Assembly (NCBI GenBank): GCA_963743275.1
Contig: CAVUPB010000008.1
Location: 434,001-498,000, forward strand
Length of the DNA stretch: 64,000 bases
DNA from: JALYLC01 sp963743275
GTDB taxonomy: Bacteria; Actinomycetota; Thermoleophilia; Gaiellales; JALYLC01
Reading direction: 5' to 3'
A program made the translations under genes and the position numbers. Shown one piece after another: positions 1 through 8,004 of the stretch (position 1 is the stretch's first letter; every line of letters starts with the position of its first letter). The notes below the pieces were generated by a model, which worked only from the letters and a program-made list of their open reading frames with translations, was not told where the DNA came from and did not search any database.

Positions 1-234
1 CGCCTCGCCCTCGGCCGCCTCGCCCGCCGGCCCGAGCGTGCTGCCCAGCACCTCGAGCGTGTAGCGCAGCCGCTTGGAGGCGATGCGCAGGTCGTGGAGC
101 TCGCGGATGTTGGCCGGGTCGCGCACGGCCGCGTCGAACTGGAGCATGTCGGCGACCCGCTGCGCCGCGATGCGGTGCGCCGCGTTCCCGAGCCTCGTTC
201 CGGGACGCAGGCCCTTGACGCGGCCGGCCTTCAC
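1..234 (-). CDS. CHAD domain protein, C-terminal half (partial, runs off left edge)
   Basis: The reading frame opens with a GTG that shares GTGA with the stop of the preceding CHAD fragment and stays open for 78 codons to the window edge. It carries the second CHAD pseudo-repeat signature, LHDLRIASKRLRYTLE, with the conserved histidine and basic helix that gives the family its name. CHAD proteins bind polyphosphate, and the ppk1/ppx neighbours fit that role. The two halves together make one normal CHAD domain, so this is either a truly split gene or one gene broken by a single-base indel, as seen elsewhere in this sequence. The C-terminus lies outside the window. Confidence 0.75.
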   Translation of the reverse strand, partial: MKAGRVKGLRPGTRLGNAAHRIAAQRVADMLQFDAAVRDPANIRELHDLRIASKRLRYTLEVLGSTLGPAGEAAEGEA

Positions 235-695
235 GGCGCCGCGACCTCGGCGAGCGCCGCCTGCAGGCCGGGGTCGGAGAGCGCTGCGATCGCGGGGGCC
301 ACGTCGGCCTCGACCGCGGCCCGCTCCCCCGCGAGCTGCTCGAGCACGTGCGCGATGCCCGCCTGCTCGCTCGTGCGCGCGCTCTTCAGGAAGCGCCGCA
401 CGAGCGCGATCTGCACGTCGAGGTCGCGCGCGCGGCCGAGCGGCTCGGCGTCGCTGCGCAGCATGCGCCGGGCGCGCCGGCGCGGCTCCTCGTCGAGGCC
501 GTCGGCGAACACGTCGAGCGCGCTCGTGAGGCGCCGGACGGCCACCCGCACGTCGTGCAGCGCCTCGGGGTCGCTGGCGCCGACGGCGTCGGGAGCGATG
601 CCCGCGAGGTCGCCGGCGCGCGCCGCGACCACGCGCCGCGCGGCGATCCGCAACGGTTCGCCGGGATCGAGCTCCACGCTGCTTGCGGGCGCCAT
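231..695 (-). CDS. CHAD domain protein, N-terminal half
   Basis: A 154-residue protein starting at an ATG 10 bases after the ppx stop. It contains the first CHAD repeat, with EALHDVRVAVRRL near residue 43 and a second basic helix, GRARDLDVQIALVRRFL. It stops at the exact boundary between the two CHAD helical repeats, and the rest continues in a -1-shifted frame from an overlapping GTG. CHAD proteins bind inorganic polyphosphate through conserved His/Arg/Lys. As last in the sixA-ppk1-ppx order it likely associates with polyphosphate granules. No signal peptide or membrane segment is seen. Confidence 0.8.
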   Translation of the reverse strand: MAPASSVELDPGEPLRIAARRVVAARAGDLAGIAPDAVGASDPEALHDVRVAVRRLTSALDVFADGLDEEPRRRARRMLRSDAEPLGRARDLDVQIALVRRFLKSARTSEQAGIAHVLEQLAGERAAVEADVAPAIAALSDPGLQAALAEVAAP

Positions 696-705
696 CCGGA
701 TTCCC

Positions 706-1605
706 TCAGGACGACTTGCCGAGATGCGAGGCGACCATGTCGAGCACGGCCCCCTCGCGGATGCCGCCCTTGCAGAACCACAGCGGCACGCCCAGCCGGA
801 CGGCGCACGCGTGCAGGATCAGCGCGCCCGCCGGCATGATGCGCACGCGCTCCTGCTCGAGCTCGAAGCGCCGCGCGATGCGCCGGGACGGGTGCTCGCA
901 GAGGATGCGGACGGCGCGCTCGAGCGCCTCGACGTCGAGCAGCGGGCCGACCATGCGGCGCAGGTTCGAGGCCGATCCCGCGACGGCCGAGGCGTGCTGC
1001 GGCTGGGGGATCTCGCCCATCGCCGGCAGCGTCTCGTCGATGATCCGGCGCACGCGCTCGAGCTCGAACGGGCGCGGGGGGTCGTGCTCGATGCAGAGGT
1101 CGGTGAGCCGCCCCGAGCCGAGCTTGTAGGAGTGCGAGAAGTGGATGCCGTTGCCGATCGAGCCGACCACGATCTCGGTCGAGCCGCCGCCGACGTCGAC
1201 GACGCCGACCTCGCCCTCCCAGGGCTCGTCGAGCGCGTTGAGCGCGCCGACCCAGGCCAGGCGCGCCTCCTCGTCCTCGTCGATGATCTCGAGCTCGTGC
1301 CCGGTGTCGGCGAGGACGCGCGTGGCGAGCTCGCTCCCGTTCTCGGCCTCGCGCGCCGCGGACGTCGCGATGATGCGCAGATCGGCGGCGCCGAGCTTGC
1401 GTGCGACGCCGGCGAAGCGGCGCAGCGCATCGCCGGCGTGCAGCAGGCTCTGGTCGCTGATGCGGCTGTCGACCGCGAGGTCGCGGCCGAGCCGCACGAG
1501 CTCCTTGTCGGTGTGCACGGGCACGAGCCGGCCGTCGACCTGCTCGGCCACGAGCAGGCGCACGGTGTTCGTGCCGACGTCGATCACGGCGAAGCGCCGG
1601 CTCAC
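706..1605 (-). CDS. ppx: Exopolyphosphatase / Ppx-GppA family phosphatase
   Basis: A 299-residue ASKHA-fold enzyme expected to release orthophosphate from polyphosphate ends (or to hydrolyse pppGpp). The N-terminal phosphate loop VIDVGTNTVRLLVAE, the EEEARLAWVGA region and the second nucleotide-binding loop VVDVGGGSTEIVVG (about residues 135-150) are intact. The length matches short actinobacterial Ppx proteins that lack the C-terminal HD domain of E. coli Ppx. The GTG start lies 10 bases after the ppk1 stop, so both are probably translated from one mRNA, pairing polyphosphate synthesis with breakdown. Ppx and GppA activities cannot be told apart from sequence. Confidence 0.9.
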   Translation of the reverse strand: MSRRFAVIDVGTNTVRLLVAEQVDGRLVPVHTDKELVRLGRDLAVDSRISDQSLLHAGDALRRFAGVARKLGAADLRIIATSAAREAENGSELATRVLADTGHELEIIDEDEEARLAWVGALNALDEPWEGEVGVVDVGGGSTEIVVGSIGNGIHFSHSYKLGSGRLTDLCIEHDPPRPFELERVRRIIDETLPAMGEIPQPQHASAVAGSASNLRRMVGPLLDVEALERAVRILCEHPSRRIARRFELEQERVRIMPAGALILHACAVRLGVPLWFCKGGIREGAVLDMVASHLGKSS

Positions 1606-1615
1606 GCGGCCGCCC

Positions 1616-3772
1616 TCACTTGAGATCCTCGCCGCGCCGCTTGGCCGCGCGCACGACGCGCTCGGCCGCCTCCTCGCGGTCGGCCTCCTCGTCGGCCACG
1701 CGCGCGGCCTCGGAGGCGCGCACCATGAGCTCCTCCTGCGCGGAGCGCTCGGGCTCCCCGTCGGCGGCGCGGCGGCGCTCCCACGTGCCGTCGGACTGGA
1801 GCTGGAACGAGCTGCGCGTATCCGCGAGCGACGTCTCGAGCAGGAGGTCGATCTCGGACCGCAGGGCCGCGTCCTCGACGGGCACGAGCACCTCGACGCG
1901 CGAGTCGAGGTTGCGGGGCATCATGTCGGCCGAGCCGAGGAAGTAGCTCGACTCCGTCCCGTGGAACGCGAACAGCCGCTCGTGCTCGAGGAAGCGCCCG
2001 AGCACGCTCGTGACGCCGATGTTCTCGGACAGGCCCGGCACGCCGGGGCGCAGGCAGCAGATGCCGCGCACCACGAGGTCGACCTGGACGCCCGCCTGTG
2101 AGGCCTCGTACAGCGACTCGATCACGGGCCGGTCGACCAGGCCGTTCATCTTCAGCACGATACGAGCCGGGCCCCCGGCCGCGGCGTCGGCCGAGACGCG
2201 GCGCACCTCGTCGACGATGCGCTCGCGCAGGTCGGTCGGGGCGACGAGCAGCTTGCGATAGCGCTGCGGGCGCCCGAATCCGGTCAGGTAGTTGAAGAGG
2301 TCGGAGACGTCGGCCGCGATGTCGGGACGGCACGTGAAGAGGCCCGCGTCGGTGTAGAGGCGCGCGGTGCGCGGGTGGTAGTTGCCGGTGCCGATGTGCA
2401 CGTAGCGGCGGATCCCGCCGTGCTCGCGCCGCACCACGAGCGCGCACTTGGCGTGCGTCTTGAGCGCCGGGAAGCCGTGCACCACGTGCACGCCGGCACG
2501 CTCGAGCGCGCGCGCCCAGCCGATGTTGCGGGCCTCGTCGAAGCGCGCCTTGAGCTCGACGAGCACCACCGCCTGCTTGCCCTGCTCGGCCGCGCGGATG
2601 AGCGCCGGCACCATCGGCGAGTCGCCCGAGGTGCGGTAGATCGTGTGCTTGATCGCGAGCACGTCGGGGTCGTCGACCGCCTGCTCGATCAGCTGCTCGA
2701 CCGAGGTCGAGAAGCGGTCGTAGGGGTGGTTGACGAAGATGTCGCCCTCGCGGATGGCGGCGAAGATGTCGGCCGGCGCGTCGCCGTCGCCGCGCAGGCG
2801 CGGCCGGGTCACGCCCTGCCACTCCGGGTAGCGCAGGTCGGGCCGCTCGAGGCCGGCCAGCTCGACGAGGTCGGCGAGGTCGAGCAGCCCGTCGACGGCG
2901 TAGACGTAGGCGTCGTCGGCGTGCAGGTGGGCGAGCAGCTGGTGGCGCATGGAGGCCGACATCGAGCTTGCGAGCTCGACGCGCACGACCTCGCCGAAAC
3001 GCCGGCGCCGCAGCTCGCGCTCGACCGCGGAGAGGAGGTCGTCGGCGGCCTCCTCGATCTCGAAGTCGGCGTCGCGCGTGACGCGGAAGGCCGCGTGCTC
3101 CTCGATCTCCATGCCCGGGAAGAGCGAGTCGAGATGCGCCGCGATGAGATCCTCGAGCGCCACGAAGCGACCGCCGTCGTCGCCGACCGCGAGGAAGCGC
3201 GGCAGCACCTCGGGCACCTTGACGCGCGCGAGCCGCCGCTGCCCCGTCTCGGGGTCGCGCAGCATCACGCCGAGCGAGAGCGAGAGGTTCGAGATGTAGG
3301 GGAACGGCCGGCCCGGCCCGACCGCGAGCGGCGTGAGGACGGGGAAGATGGTGCCGTGGAACATGGCGGCGAGCTCGCCGCGATCGGACGCTTCGACGGC
3401 CGAGACCGGCACGACCGCGACGCCCTCCTTCGCGAGCGCCCCGAGCAGGTCGGCGGTCAGGCTGGTCTGGCGCTCGACGAGCTCGCGCATGCGCGCGCCC
3501 ACGCGGTCGAGCACCTCGGAGGGCAGCAGGTCGCCGGCGGTGCGCGGGCGGTGGGGCGAGTCGCGTACGGCCTCGAGCAGCTCGGCGACGCGCACCATGC
3601 AGAACTCGTCGAGGTTCGACGAGAAGATCGCGGTGAAGCGCAGGCGCTCGAGCAGCGGGATGCGCTCGTCGCCGACGAGCGCGAGCACCCGCGCATCCCA
3701 CTCGAGCCAGGACAGCTCGCGGTCGAAGAGCCGCGACTGCTCGGTGCCCTTCTTGCCACGGCGAACCGCCAC
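1616..3772 (-). CDS. ppk1: Polyphosphate kinase 1
   Basis: Makes inorganic polyphosphate from ATP terminal phosphate, reversibly. The 718-residue product has the PPK1 domain order: N-terminal FDRELSWLEWDARVL and SSNLDEFCMVRV, a middle domain, and two phospholipase-D-like C-terminal domains. The autophosphorylation histidines are His440 (THAKCALVV) and His459 (YVHIGTGNYHP), spaced 19 apart as in the E. coli enzyme. The GTG at 3772 was chosen because it begins 2 bases after the sixA stop and gives a family-typical N-terminus; the frame stays open further upstream but only inside sixA. The C-terminal tail is rich in Glu/Arg. Cotranscribed with sixA, ppx and CHAD. Confidence 0.95.
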   Translation of the reverse strand: MAVRRGKKGTEQSRLFDRELSWLEWDARVLALVGDERIPLLERLRFTAIFSSNLDEFCMVRVAELLEAVRDSPHRPRTAGDLLPSEVLDRVGARMRELVERQTSLTADLLGALAKEGVAVVPVSAVEASDRGELAAMFHGTIFPVLTPLAVGPGRPFPYISNLSLSLGVMLRDPETGQRRLARVKVPEVLPRFLAVGDDGGRFVALEDLIAAHLDSLFPGMEIEEHAAFRVTRDADFEIEEAADDLLSAVERELRRRRFGEVVRVELASSMSASMRHQLLAHLHADDAYVYAVDGLLDLADLVELAGLERPDLRYPEWQGVTRPRLRGDGDAPADIFAAIREGDIFVNHPYDRFSTSVEQLIEQAVDDPDVLAIKHTIYRTSGDSPMVPALIRAAEQGKQAVVLVELKARFDEARNIGWARALERAGVHVVHGFPALKTHAKCALVVRREHGGIRRYVHIGTGNYHPRTARLYTDAGLFTCRPDIAADVSDLFNYLTGFGRPQRYRKLLVAPTDLRERIVDEVRRVSADAAAGGPARIVLKMNGLVDRPVIESLYEASQAGVQVDLVVRGICCLRPGVPGLSENIGVTSVLGRFLEHERLFAFHGTESSYFLGSADMMPRNLDSRVEVLVPVEDAALRSEIDLLLETSLADTRSSFQLQSDGTWERRRAADGEPERSAQEELMVRASEAARVADEEADREEAAERVVRAAKRRGEDLK

Positions 3773-3774
3773 TA

Positions 3775-4242
3775 CTAGACGCCTCCGGCGATCATCGCGA
3801 GCGCGCGCGGCCGCAGGAACCAGCGCAGCTCGCCGCGCTCGCCCGCGATCGGCTCGATGGCCGCCGCCCCCGCCTTGGGAAAGGTGATGCGCGCACCCGT
3901 GATCGCGTGCACGAGCTCCGAGAAGTCGGGCTCGTGGCCCACCAGCACGAGATCGTCGCCGTGGCGCTGCGTCAGGCCGGCCAGGTCGGCGGCCTCGAGG
4001 CCGAGCAGCGCGGGGTCGCCCGCGAGCGGCGCGCCGAGCTCCTCCGCGATGATCTCGGCGGTCTCGAAGGCGCGCGGGTACGGGCTCGAGACGACGCACT
4101 CGGGATCGACCTTGAGCGCCGCGAGCGCCCGCCCGGTCGCGCGCGCGGCTCGGCGCCCTGCGGCCACGAGGCGACGCTCGGGATCGGGCGTGCCGAGCGC
4201 GCGATCCTCGGCCTCCGCATGTCGGACGAGGATGATTGCCAC
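3775..4242 (-). CDS. sixA: SixA-type phosphohistidine phosphatase
   Basis: A 155-residue histidine-phosphatase-superfamily protein. The catalytic LVRHAEAED (RHG-type motif) is at residues 5-13, the second arginine lies in VVSSPYPRAFETAEI, and the late histidine is in VLVGHEPDFSEL. These are the signatures of SixA, which dephosphorylates phosphohistidine on signalling proteins. The start is GTG 4242 because a TATGCT -10 box at 4254-4249 places transcription initiation exactly on that G, a leaderless arrangement. It heads the minus-strand polyphosphate operon and is divergent from pstB1, so the shared 4243-4369 gap, with its Pho box, may control both directions. Confidence 0.85.
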   Translation of the reverse strand: MAIILVRHAEAEDRALGTPDPERRLVAAGRRAARATGRALAALKVDPECVVSSPYPRAFETAEIIAEELGAPLAGDPALLGLEAADLAGLTQRHGDDLVLVGHEPDFSELVHAITGARITFPKAGAAAIEPIAGERGELRWFLRPRALAMIAGGV

Positions 4243-4248
4243 CTTCCC

Positions 4249-4254
4249 AGCATA
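4249..4254 (-). promoter_or_regulatory. -10 box of sixA operon (leaderless)
   Basis: TATGCT on the minus strand (AGCATA on the plus strand). Seven bases downstream of its last base is 4242, the G of the sixA GTG, so the mRNA is predicted to have no 5' leader. No good -35 is visible. Confidence 0.6.
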
Positions 4255-4293
4255 GACCCCGCCGCCGTCGGCACGAACCGCCGGCGGGCGCAT

Positions 4294-4326
4294 GATCACC
4301 GGTTGTTCACCGTTCGGTCACGATTG
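4294..4326 (+). promoter_or_regulatory. Pho box: three 11-nt direct repeats upstream of pstB1
   Basis: Three consecutive 11-base units, GATCACCGGTT, GTTCACCGTTC and GGTCACGATTG, put TCAC at exactly 11-base spacing (4296, 4307, 4318). This is the known layout of PhoP/PhoB-type operators in actinobacteria, where direct-repeat units carry a G(G/T)TCAYY core. It sits about 30 bases upstream of the pstB1 -10 box, a position suited to activation. The same pattern recurs before pstS. Confidence 0.8.
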
Positions 4327-4357
4327 GATCCGCGCGGCGCGGGCCGCGTCCCGTTGC

Positions 4358-4363
4358 GATACT
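4358..4363 (+). promoter_or_regulatory. -10 box of pstB1 (leaderless)
   Basis: GATACT matches four of six bases of TATAAT. Its predicted start point, 4370, is the first base of the pstB1 GTG. The Pho box lies upstream where a -35 would otherwise be needed. Confidence 0.5.
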
Positions 4364-4369
4364 GCCGCG

Positions 4370-5215
4370 GTGAGCGACGTTCCCCTGCGCACCCTCCAGG
4401 TGCAGTCCGAGCACGAGGGCGCCGAGGCGCCGCGCGCCGCCGTGTTCGAGGTGCGGGGGCTGACGGTGCGCTACGACGGCCACCCCGCGGTGCGCGACGT
4501 CTCGTTCGACGTGCGCGAGCGCGAGGTGACGGCGTTCATCGGCCCGTCGGGCTGCGGCAAGACGACGATCCTGCGCACGCTCAACCGCATGAACGACCTC
4601 GTGCCCGGCGCCAGGGTCGAGGGCTCCGTGCTCTTCCACGGCGCCGATCTCTACGCCCCGGGCGTCGACGCGGTCGAGGTGCGCAGGCGCATCGGGATGG
4701 TGTTCCAGCGTCCCAACCCCTTCCCGCGCTCGATCCGCGACAACGTCGCCTTCGGGCCGCGCTCGATCGGGCTCAAGGGGAACATGGACGAGCGCATCGA
4801 GCGCGCGCTGCGCCAGGCCGCGCTCTGGGACGAGGTCAAGGACCGCCTCGGCCGCAACGCCTGGCGGCTCTCGGGCGGCCAGCAGCAGCGCCTCTGCATC
4901 GCGCGCTGCCTCGCCGTCGAGCCCGAGGTGCTGCTCATGGACGAGCCGGCCTCGGCGCTCGACCCCATCTCGAGCGGCCGCATCGAGGACCTCCTGCACG
5001 AGCTCAAGCGCGAGTACGCCATCGTGATCGTCACGCACAACATGCAGCAGGCGGCGCGCGTCGCCGACCGCACCGCCTTCTTCAGCGTCGAGCCCTCCGA
5101 GCAGAAGGATCAGAACCCGCACGGCGTGCTGATCGAGGTCGGTGACACGCTGCGCATCTTCACGAGCCCGAGCGACCCGCGCACCGAGGCCTACGTCACC
5201 GGCCGCTTCGGGTGA
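4370..5215 (+). CDS. pstB: Phosphate ABC transporter ATP-binding protein PstB (first copy)
   Basis: A 281-residue ATPase of the high-affinity phosphate importer. Walker A is FIGPSGCGKTTILRTL, the Q-loop lies in GMVFQRPNPFPRSI (the PstB-typical RPNPFP), the signature is LSGGQQQRLCIARCLA, Walker B is LLMDEPASALDP, and the switch histidine is in IVIVTHNMQQAARV. The C-terminus ends in the PstB-like TEAYVTGRFG. GTG 4370 was chosen from the -10 position; an open frame from 4292 would run through the Pho box. It stands apart from pstSCA and is followed 4 bases later by a histidine kinase, so it may be a second PstB or part of a sensing unit. Confidence 0.93.
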   Translation: MSDVPLRTLQVQSEHEGAEAPRAAVFEVRGLTVRYDGHPAVRDVSFDVREREVTAFIGPSGCGKTTILRTLNRMNDLVPGARVEGSVLFHGADLYAPGVDAVEVRRRIGMVFQRPNPFPRSIRDNVAFGPRSIGLKGNMDERIERALRQAALWDEVKDRLGRNAWRLSGGQQQRLCIARCLAVEPEVLLMDEPASALDPISSGRIEDLLHELKREYAIVIVTHNMQQAARVADRTAFFSVEPSEQKDQNPHGVLIEVGDTLRIFTSPSDPRTEAYVTGRFG

Positions 5216-5219
5216 CGGC

Positions 5220-5930
5220 GTGACCCCGCAGGATCTCCCGAGCGGCTACGAGGGGCTGCGGGTCGGGTTCACCGCGGCCGTCTCGCACGAGCTGCGCACC
5301 CCGCTCGCGCGCCTGCTCTCGCTGCTCGACACCGCCAAGCTGCCGGGGGCCGATGTCGCGGCCCTGATCGAGGAGGCCTGCGCCGAGGTCGTCGAGATGA
5401 CGCAGCTCGTCGACGACATCCTCTTCCTGTCCGAGCTCGAGCAGGGACGCGAGGTCGTCGCGCTCGGCTTCACGGAGCTCGCGCCCTATGTCGCCGAGCT
5501 CTTCTCGGAGTCGCGCGAGCGCGCGCTGCGCGCGGAGCTCGCGCTCGAGAGCGACGTGCCGGAGGGCCTGGTCGTGCCGCTGCGCCCGCGCATGCTGCTC
5601 GTCGTGCTCGGCAACCTGCTCGACAACGCCCTGCGCTACGCCGGCCGCGGCGCGACGTTCCGCATCGAGGCCCGCCAGGAAGGCGACACCGTCCGGGTCG
5701 AGGTCTCCGACGACGGCGCCGGCGTCGACGCCGAGGACGTGCCGCGCCTCTTCGAGCGCTTCTTCCGCTCCGATCGCTCGCGCACGACCCGCGGGACGGG
5801 CCTCGGGCTTGCGATCGTGAAGCACATCGTCGTCGCCGCGGACGGCACCGTCGACGCGGAGGGCGCACTCGGCGAGGGCATGCGCTTCCGCTTCGCGCTG
5901 CCGGCGCCGCGCAGCGGCCGCATCCTCTAA
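5220..5930 (+). CDS. Soluble histidine kinase, PhoR-like catalytic core only
   Basis: This 236-residue protein is almost only HisKA plus HATPase. The H-box is FTAAVSHELRTPLARL (residues 18-33), the N-box VLGNLLDNALRYA, G1 VSDDGAGVD, the F-box LFERFFR, and G2 GTGLGLAIVKHI. No transmembrane helix, PAS or HAMP region precedes the H-box, so it cannot sense outside the cell by itself. Set between pstB1 and phoU1, it probably reads phosphate status through the Pst-PhoU complex, as PhoR does, but as a soluble protein. GTG 5220 starts 4 bases after pstB1. No response regulator gene lies nearby, so its partner must be encoded elsewhere. Confidence 0.85.
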   Translation: MTPQDLPSGYEGLRVGFTAAVSHELRTPLARLLSLLDTAKLPGADVAALIEEACAEVVEMTQLVDDILFLSELEQGREVVALGFTELAPYVAELFSESRERALRAELALESDVPEGLVVPLRPRMLLVVLGNLLDNALRYAGRGATFRIEARQEGDTVRVEVSDDGAGVDAEDVPRLFERFFRSDRSRTTRGTGLGLAIVKHIVVAADGTVDAEGALGEGMRFRFALPAPRSGRIL

Positions 5931-5973
5931 ACCGGGCCGCGGCGTCCACGGCGGGAATCCAGGGCAGCACCGA

Positions 5974-5979
5974 TAGCAT
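5974..5979 (+). promoter_or_regulatory. -10 box of phoU1 (leaderless)
   Basis: TAGCAT ends 7 bases before 5986, the A of the phoU1 ATG, predicting a leaderless mRNA. There is no Shine-Dalgarno sequence before this ATG, which supports the reading. Confidence 0.55.
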
Positions 5980-5985
5980 GCGCGA

Positions 5986-6660
5986 ATGCCGCGCGACGTC
6001 TTCCAGGATCAACTCGCGCGGCTCGAGGCGGCGCTCCAGGAGCAGGGTCTGCTCGTGCTCCGCGCGCTGCGCTCGTCGGTCAACGCGCTCTACCGCCGCG
6101 ATGGCGATCTCGCCGACGAGGTCATCGCCTTCGACGACGAGATCGACCACCGCTACCACGCGTTGCAGCAGGGCATCGAGGGCCTGCTCGCGCTGCAGAC
6201 GCCCGTCGCCGTCGACCTGCGCCTCGTGCTCGCGATGCTGCACGTCAACCTCCACCTCGAGCGCATGGGCGATCACTGCGTCACGATCGCCAAGCTCACG
6301 AAGCTCTCGCAGTCGCTCACCTCGGACGACTCGCTCATGGCGGGGTTCGAGGACGTCGCCGTGCGCGCCGAGGAGATGATCCGCGTGGCCCTCGCGTCGT
6401 TCGCGTCCCGCGACGTCGCGCGCGCGGAGATGCTGGTCGATCTCGACGAGCTGATCGACCGCGCCAACCGCCGCGTCGTCTCGCACGTGCTCAAGCTCGG
6501 CGGCGACGAGGCGCTGCGCGAGTGGGGACTGCGCATGATCATCGTCTCGCGCTGCCTCGAGCGCATCGGCGATCACGCGGTCGACATCGGCGAGCAGACC
6601 GCCTACCTGGTGACGGGCGAGTTCCGCGAGTTCACGGACGCCTCGCACTCGCGCACCTGA
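5986..6660 (+). CDS. phoU: Phosphate signalling protein PhoU (first copy)
   Basis: A 224-residue all-helical protein with two PhoU three-helix repeats. Repeat 1 carries DDEIDHRYHALQQGIE and HLERMGDHCVTIAKL; repeat 2 carries DLDELIDRANRRV and CLERIGDHAVDIGEQTAYLV. The paired E-R-(M/I)-G-D-H motifs bind metal clusters and contact PstB and the sensor kinase. PhoU represses Pho signalling when phosphate is plentiful. It ends just before the second Pho box and pstS. A second phoU closes the cluster at 10807; the two share the EFxDASH C-terminal end, suggesting an old duplication. Confidence 0.93.
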   Translation: MPRDVFQDQLARLEAALQEQGLLVLRALRSSVNALYRRDGDLADEVIAFDDEIDHRYHALQQGIEGLLALQTPVAVDLRLVLAMLHVNLHLERMGDHCVTIAKLTKLSQSLTSDDSLMAGFEDVAVRAEEMIRVALASFASRDVARAEMLVDLDELIDRANRRVVSHVLKLGGDEALREWGLRMIIVSRCLERIGDHAVDIGEQTAYLVTGEFREFTDASHSRT

Positions 6661-6674
6661 ACCGTCTTTCTGCG

Positions 6675-6707
6675 GTTCACCAGATCTTCACCGGGTCCTC
6701 ACCACAT
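6675..6707 (+). promoter_or_regulatory. Pho box: three 11-nt direct repeats upstream of pstS
   Basis: GTTCACCAGAT, CTTCACCGGGT and CCTCACCACAT follow each other without a gap, placing TCACC at an exact 11-base period. This matches the actinobacterial Pho-box layout and is a second instance of the repeat seen before pstB1. The pstS ATG is 105 bases downstream, leaving room for a promoter and leader. Confidence 0.85.
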
Positions 6708-6811
6708 CGTCTCCCCCAGGCCCGACGGCCCTCGGTAGGTTGGCCGTGCCCGGCAATCCGCCGGGCGCGCGCGCAGGCTTGCGAGCGCAGCACAGCCTCT
6801 CGGAGGAATGG

Positions 6812-8004
6812 ATGATTCTCAGGAAGACCGTACTGGCGGCCGGTGCGCTCGTCGCGCTACTGGCCTCGGCGAGTGTCGGATCGGCTCGGCCGACCGCTTC
6901 CGCCGCGAACGGCGCGGCCGCACCTGTGCAGTGCAGCACGAAGCTGAACACGCTGCGGCCGCACTATCCCGATCCCGTCAAGCCGCTCGCCGGCGCCGCC
7001 TCGTCGCTGAGCGGCGCGGGCTCGACCTTCGTGGCGCCGATCATGTCGATGTGGGCCGCAGGCCTACTCCAAGAAGGGCACCAACGTCGCCTACCAGGGC
7101 ATCGGCTCCGGCGGCGGCGTCTCGCAGATCAATGCGCAGACGGTCGACTTCGGCGCGAGCGACACGCCGATGCTCGACACCGAGCTGGCGGCCGCCAAGG
7201 GCGGGCCGATCCTGCACATCCCGCTCGTGCTCGGCGCGGTCACGATCTCCTACCACGTCAAGGGCGTCGGCACCGGGCCTCAACTTCGACGGCCCGACGA
7301 TCGGGAAGATCTACACCGGCGCAGATCACGAAGTGGAACGACCCGGCGATCAAGGCGCTGAATCCGAAGGCGAACCTGCCCGACGAGTCGATCGCGGTCG
7401 TCCACCGCTCGGACGGCTCGGGCACCACGGCCGTGTTCACCGACTTCCTCACGAAGACGAGCCCGGACTGGGTCGCGAAGCTGGGCGGCGCCGACAAGTC
7501 GTTCGGCAAGACGGTCGCCTGGCCGGTCGGCATCGGCGCCAAGGGCAACGACGGCGTGTCGGCGCTGGTCGCTCAGACCGAGGGCGCCATCGGCTACCCC
7601 GAGCTGCAGTACGCGATCTCGAGCAAGCTGACCTACGGCAACGTCAAGAACAAGCGCGGCACGTTCATCAAGCCCTGCGTCGCGACGACGAGCGCAGCCG
7701 CCCTCAAGACCTCGTTCCCGCCCGACATGCGCACGAGCCTGACGTGGCGCGGCGGCTCGCCGATCGCCTACCCGATCACGGGCACCGACGTTCGCGCTCG
7801 TCTACCAGAACCAGACGGATCCGGCCAAGGCCAAGGCGCTCGTGAACTTCCTCTCCTGGGCGCTGACCACGGGCCAGAACTTCCCGGCCACGATCAACTA
7901 CGCACCCGATGGGCAAGATCCTGCAGCAGCGCGCGCTGGCGCAGATCAACAAGATCACGCTCGGCGGCAAGCCCCTCGTCAAGATCCCGATCTCCTACAA
8001 GTAG
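6812..8004 (+). CDS. pstS: Phosphate-binding protein PstS (broken by about five +1 indels)
   Basis: Periplasm-facing phosphate receptor of the Pst importer. The ATG at 6812 follows GGAGGAA, and the first 25 residues form a signal peptide (ILRKTVLAAGALVALLASAS). Read across frames, the mature protein has the PstS hallmarks LSGAGSTFVAPIM, GIGSGGGVSQI, VDFGASDTPM, ITKWNDPAI, HRSDGSGTTAVFTDFL and GAIGYPELQYA. Deleting one base near each of 7061, 7277, 7321, 7785 and 7906 restores one continuous frame to the stop at 8002-8004. There is no clear lipobox cysteine after the signal peptide. Everything between the indels is conserved, so sequence error is likelier than decay. Confidence 0.85.
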
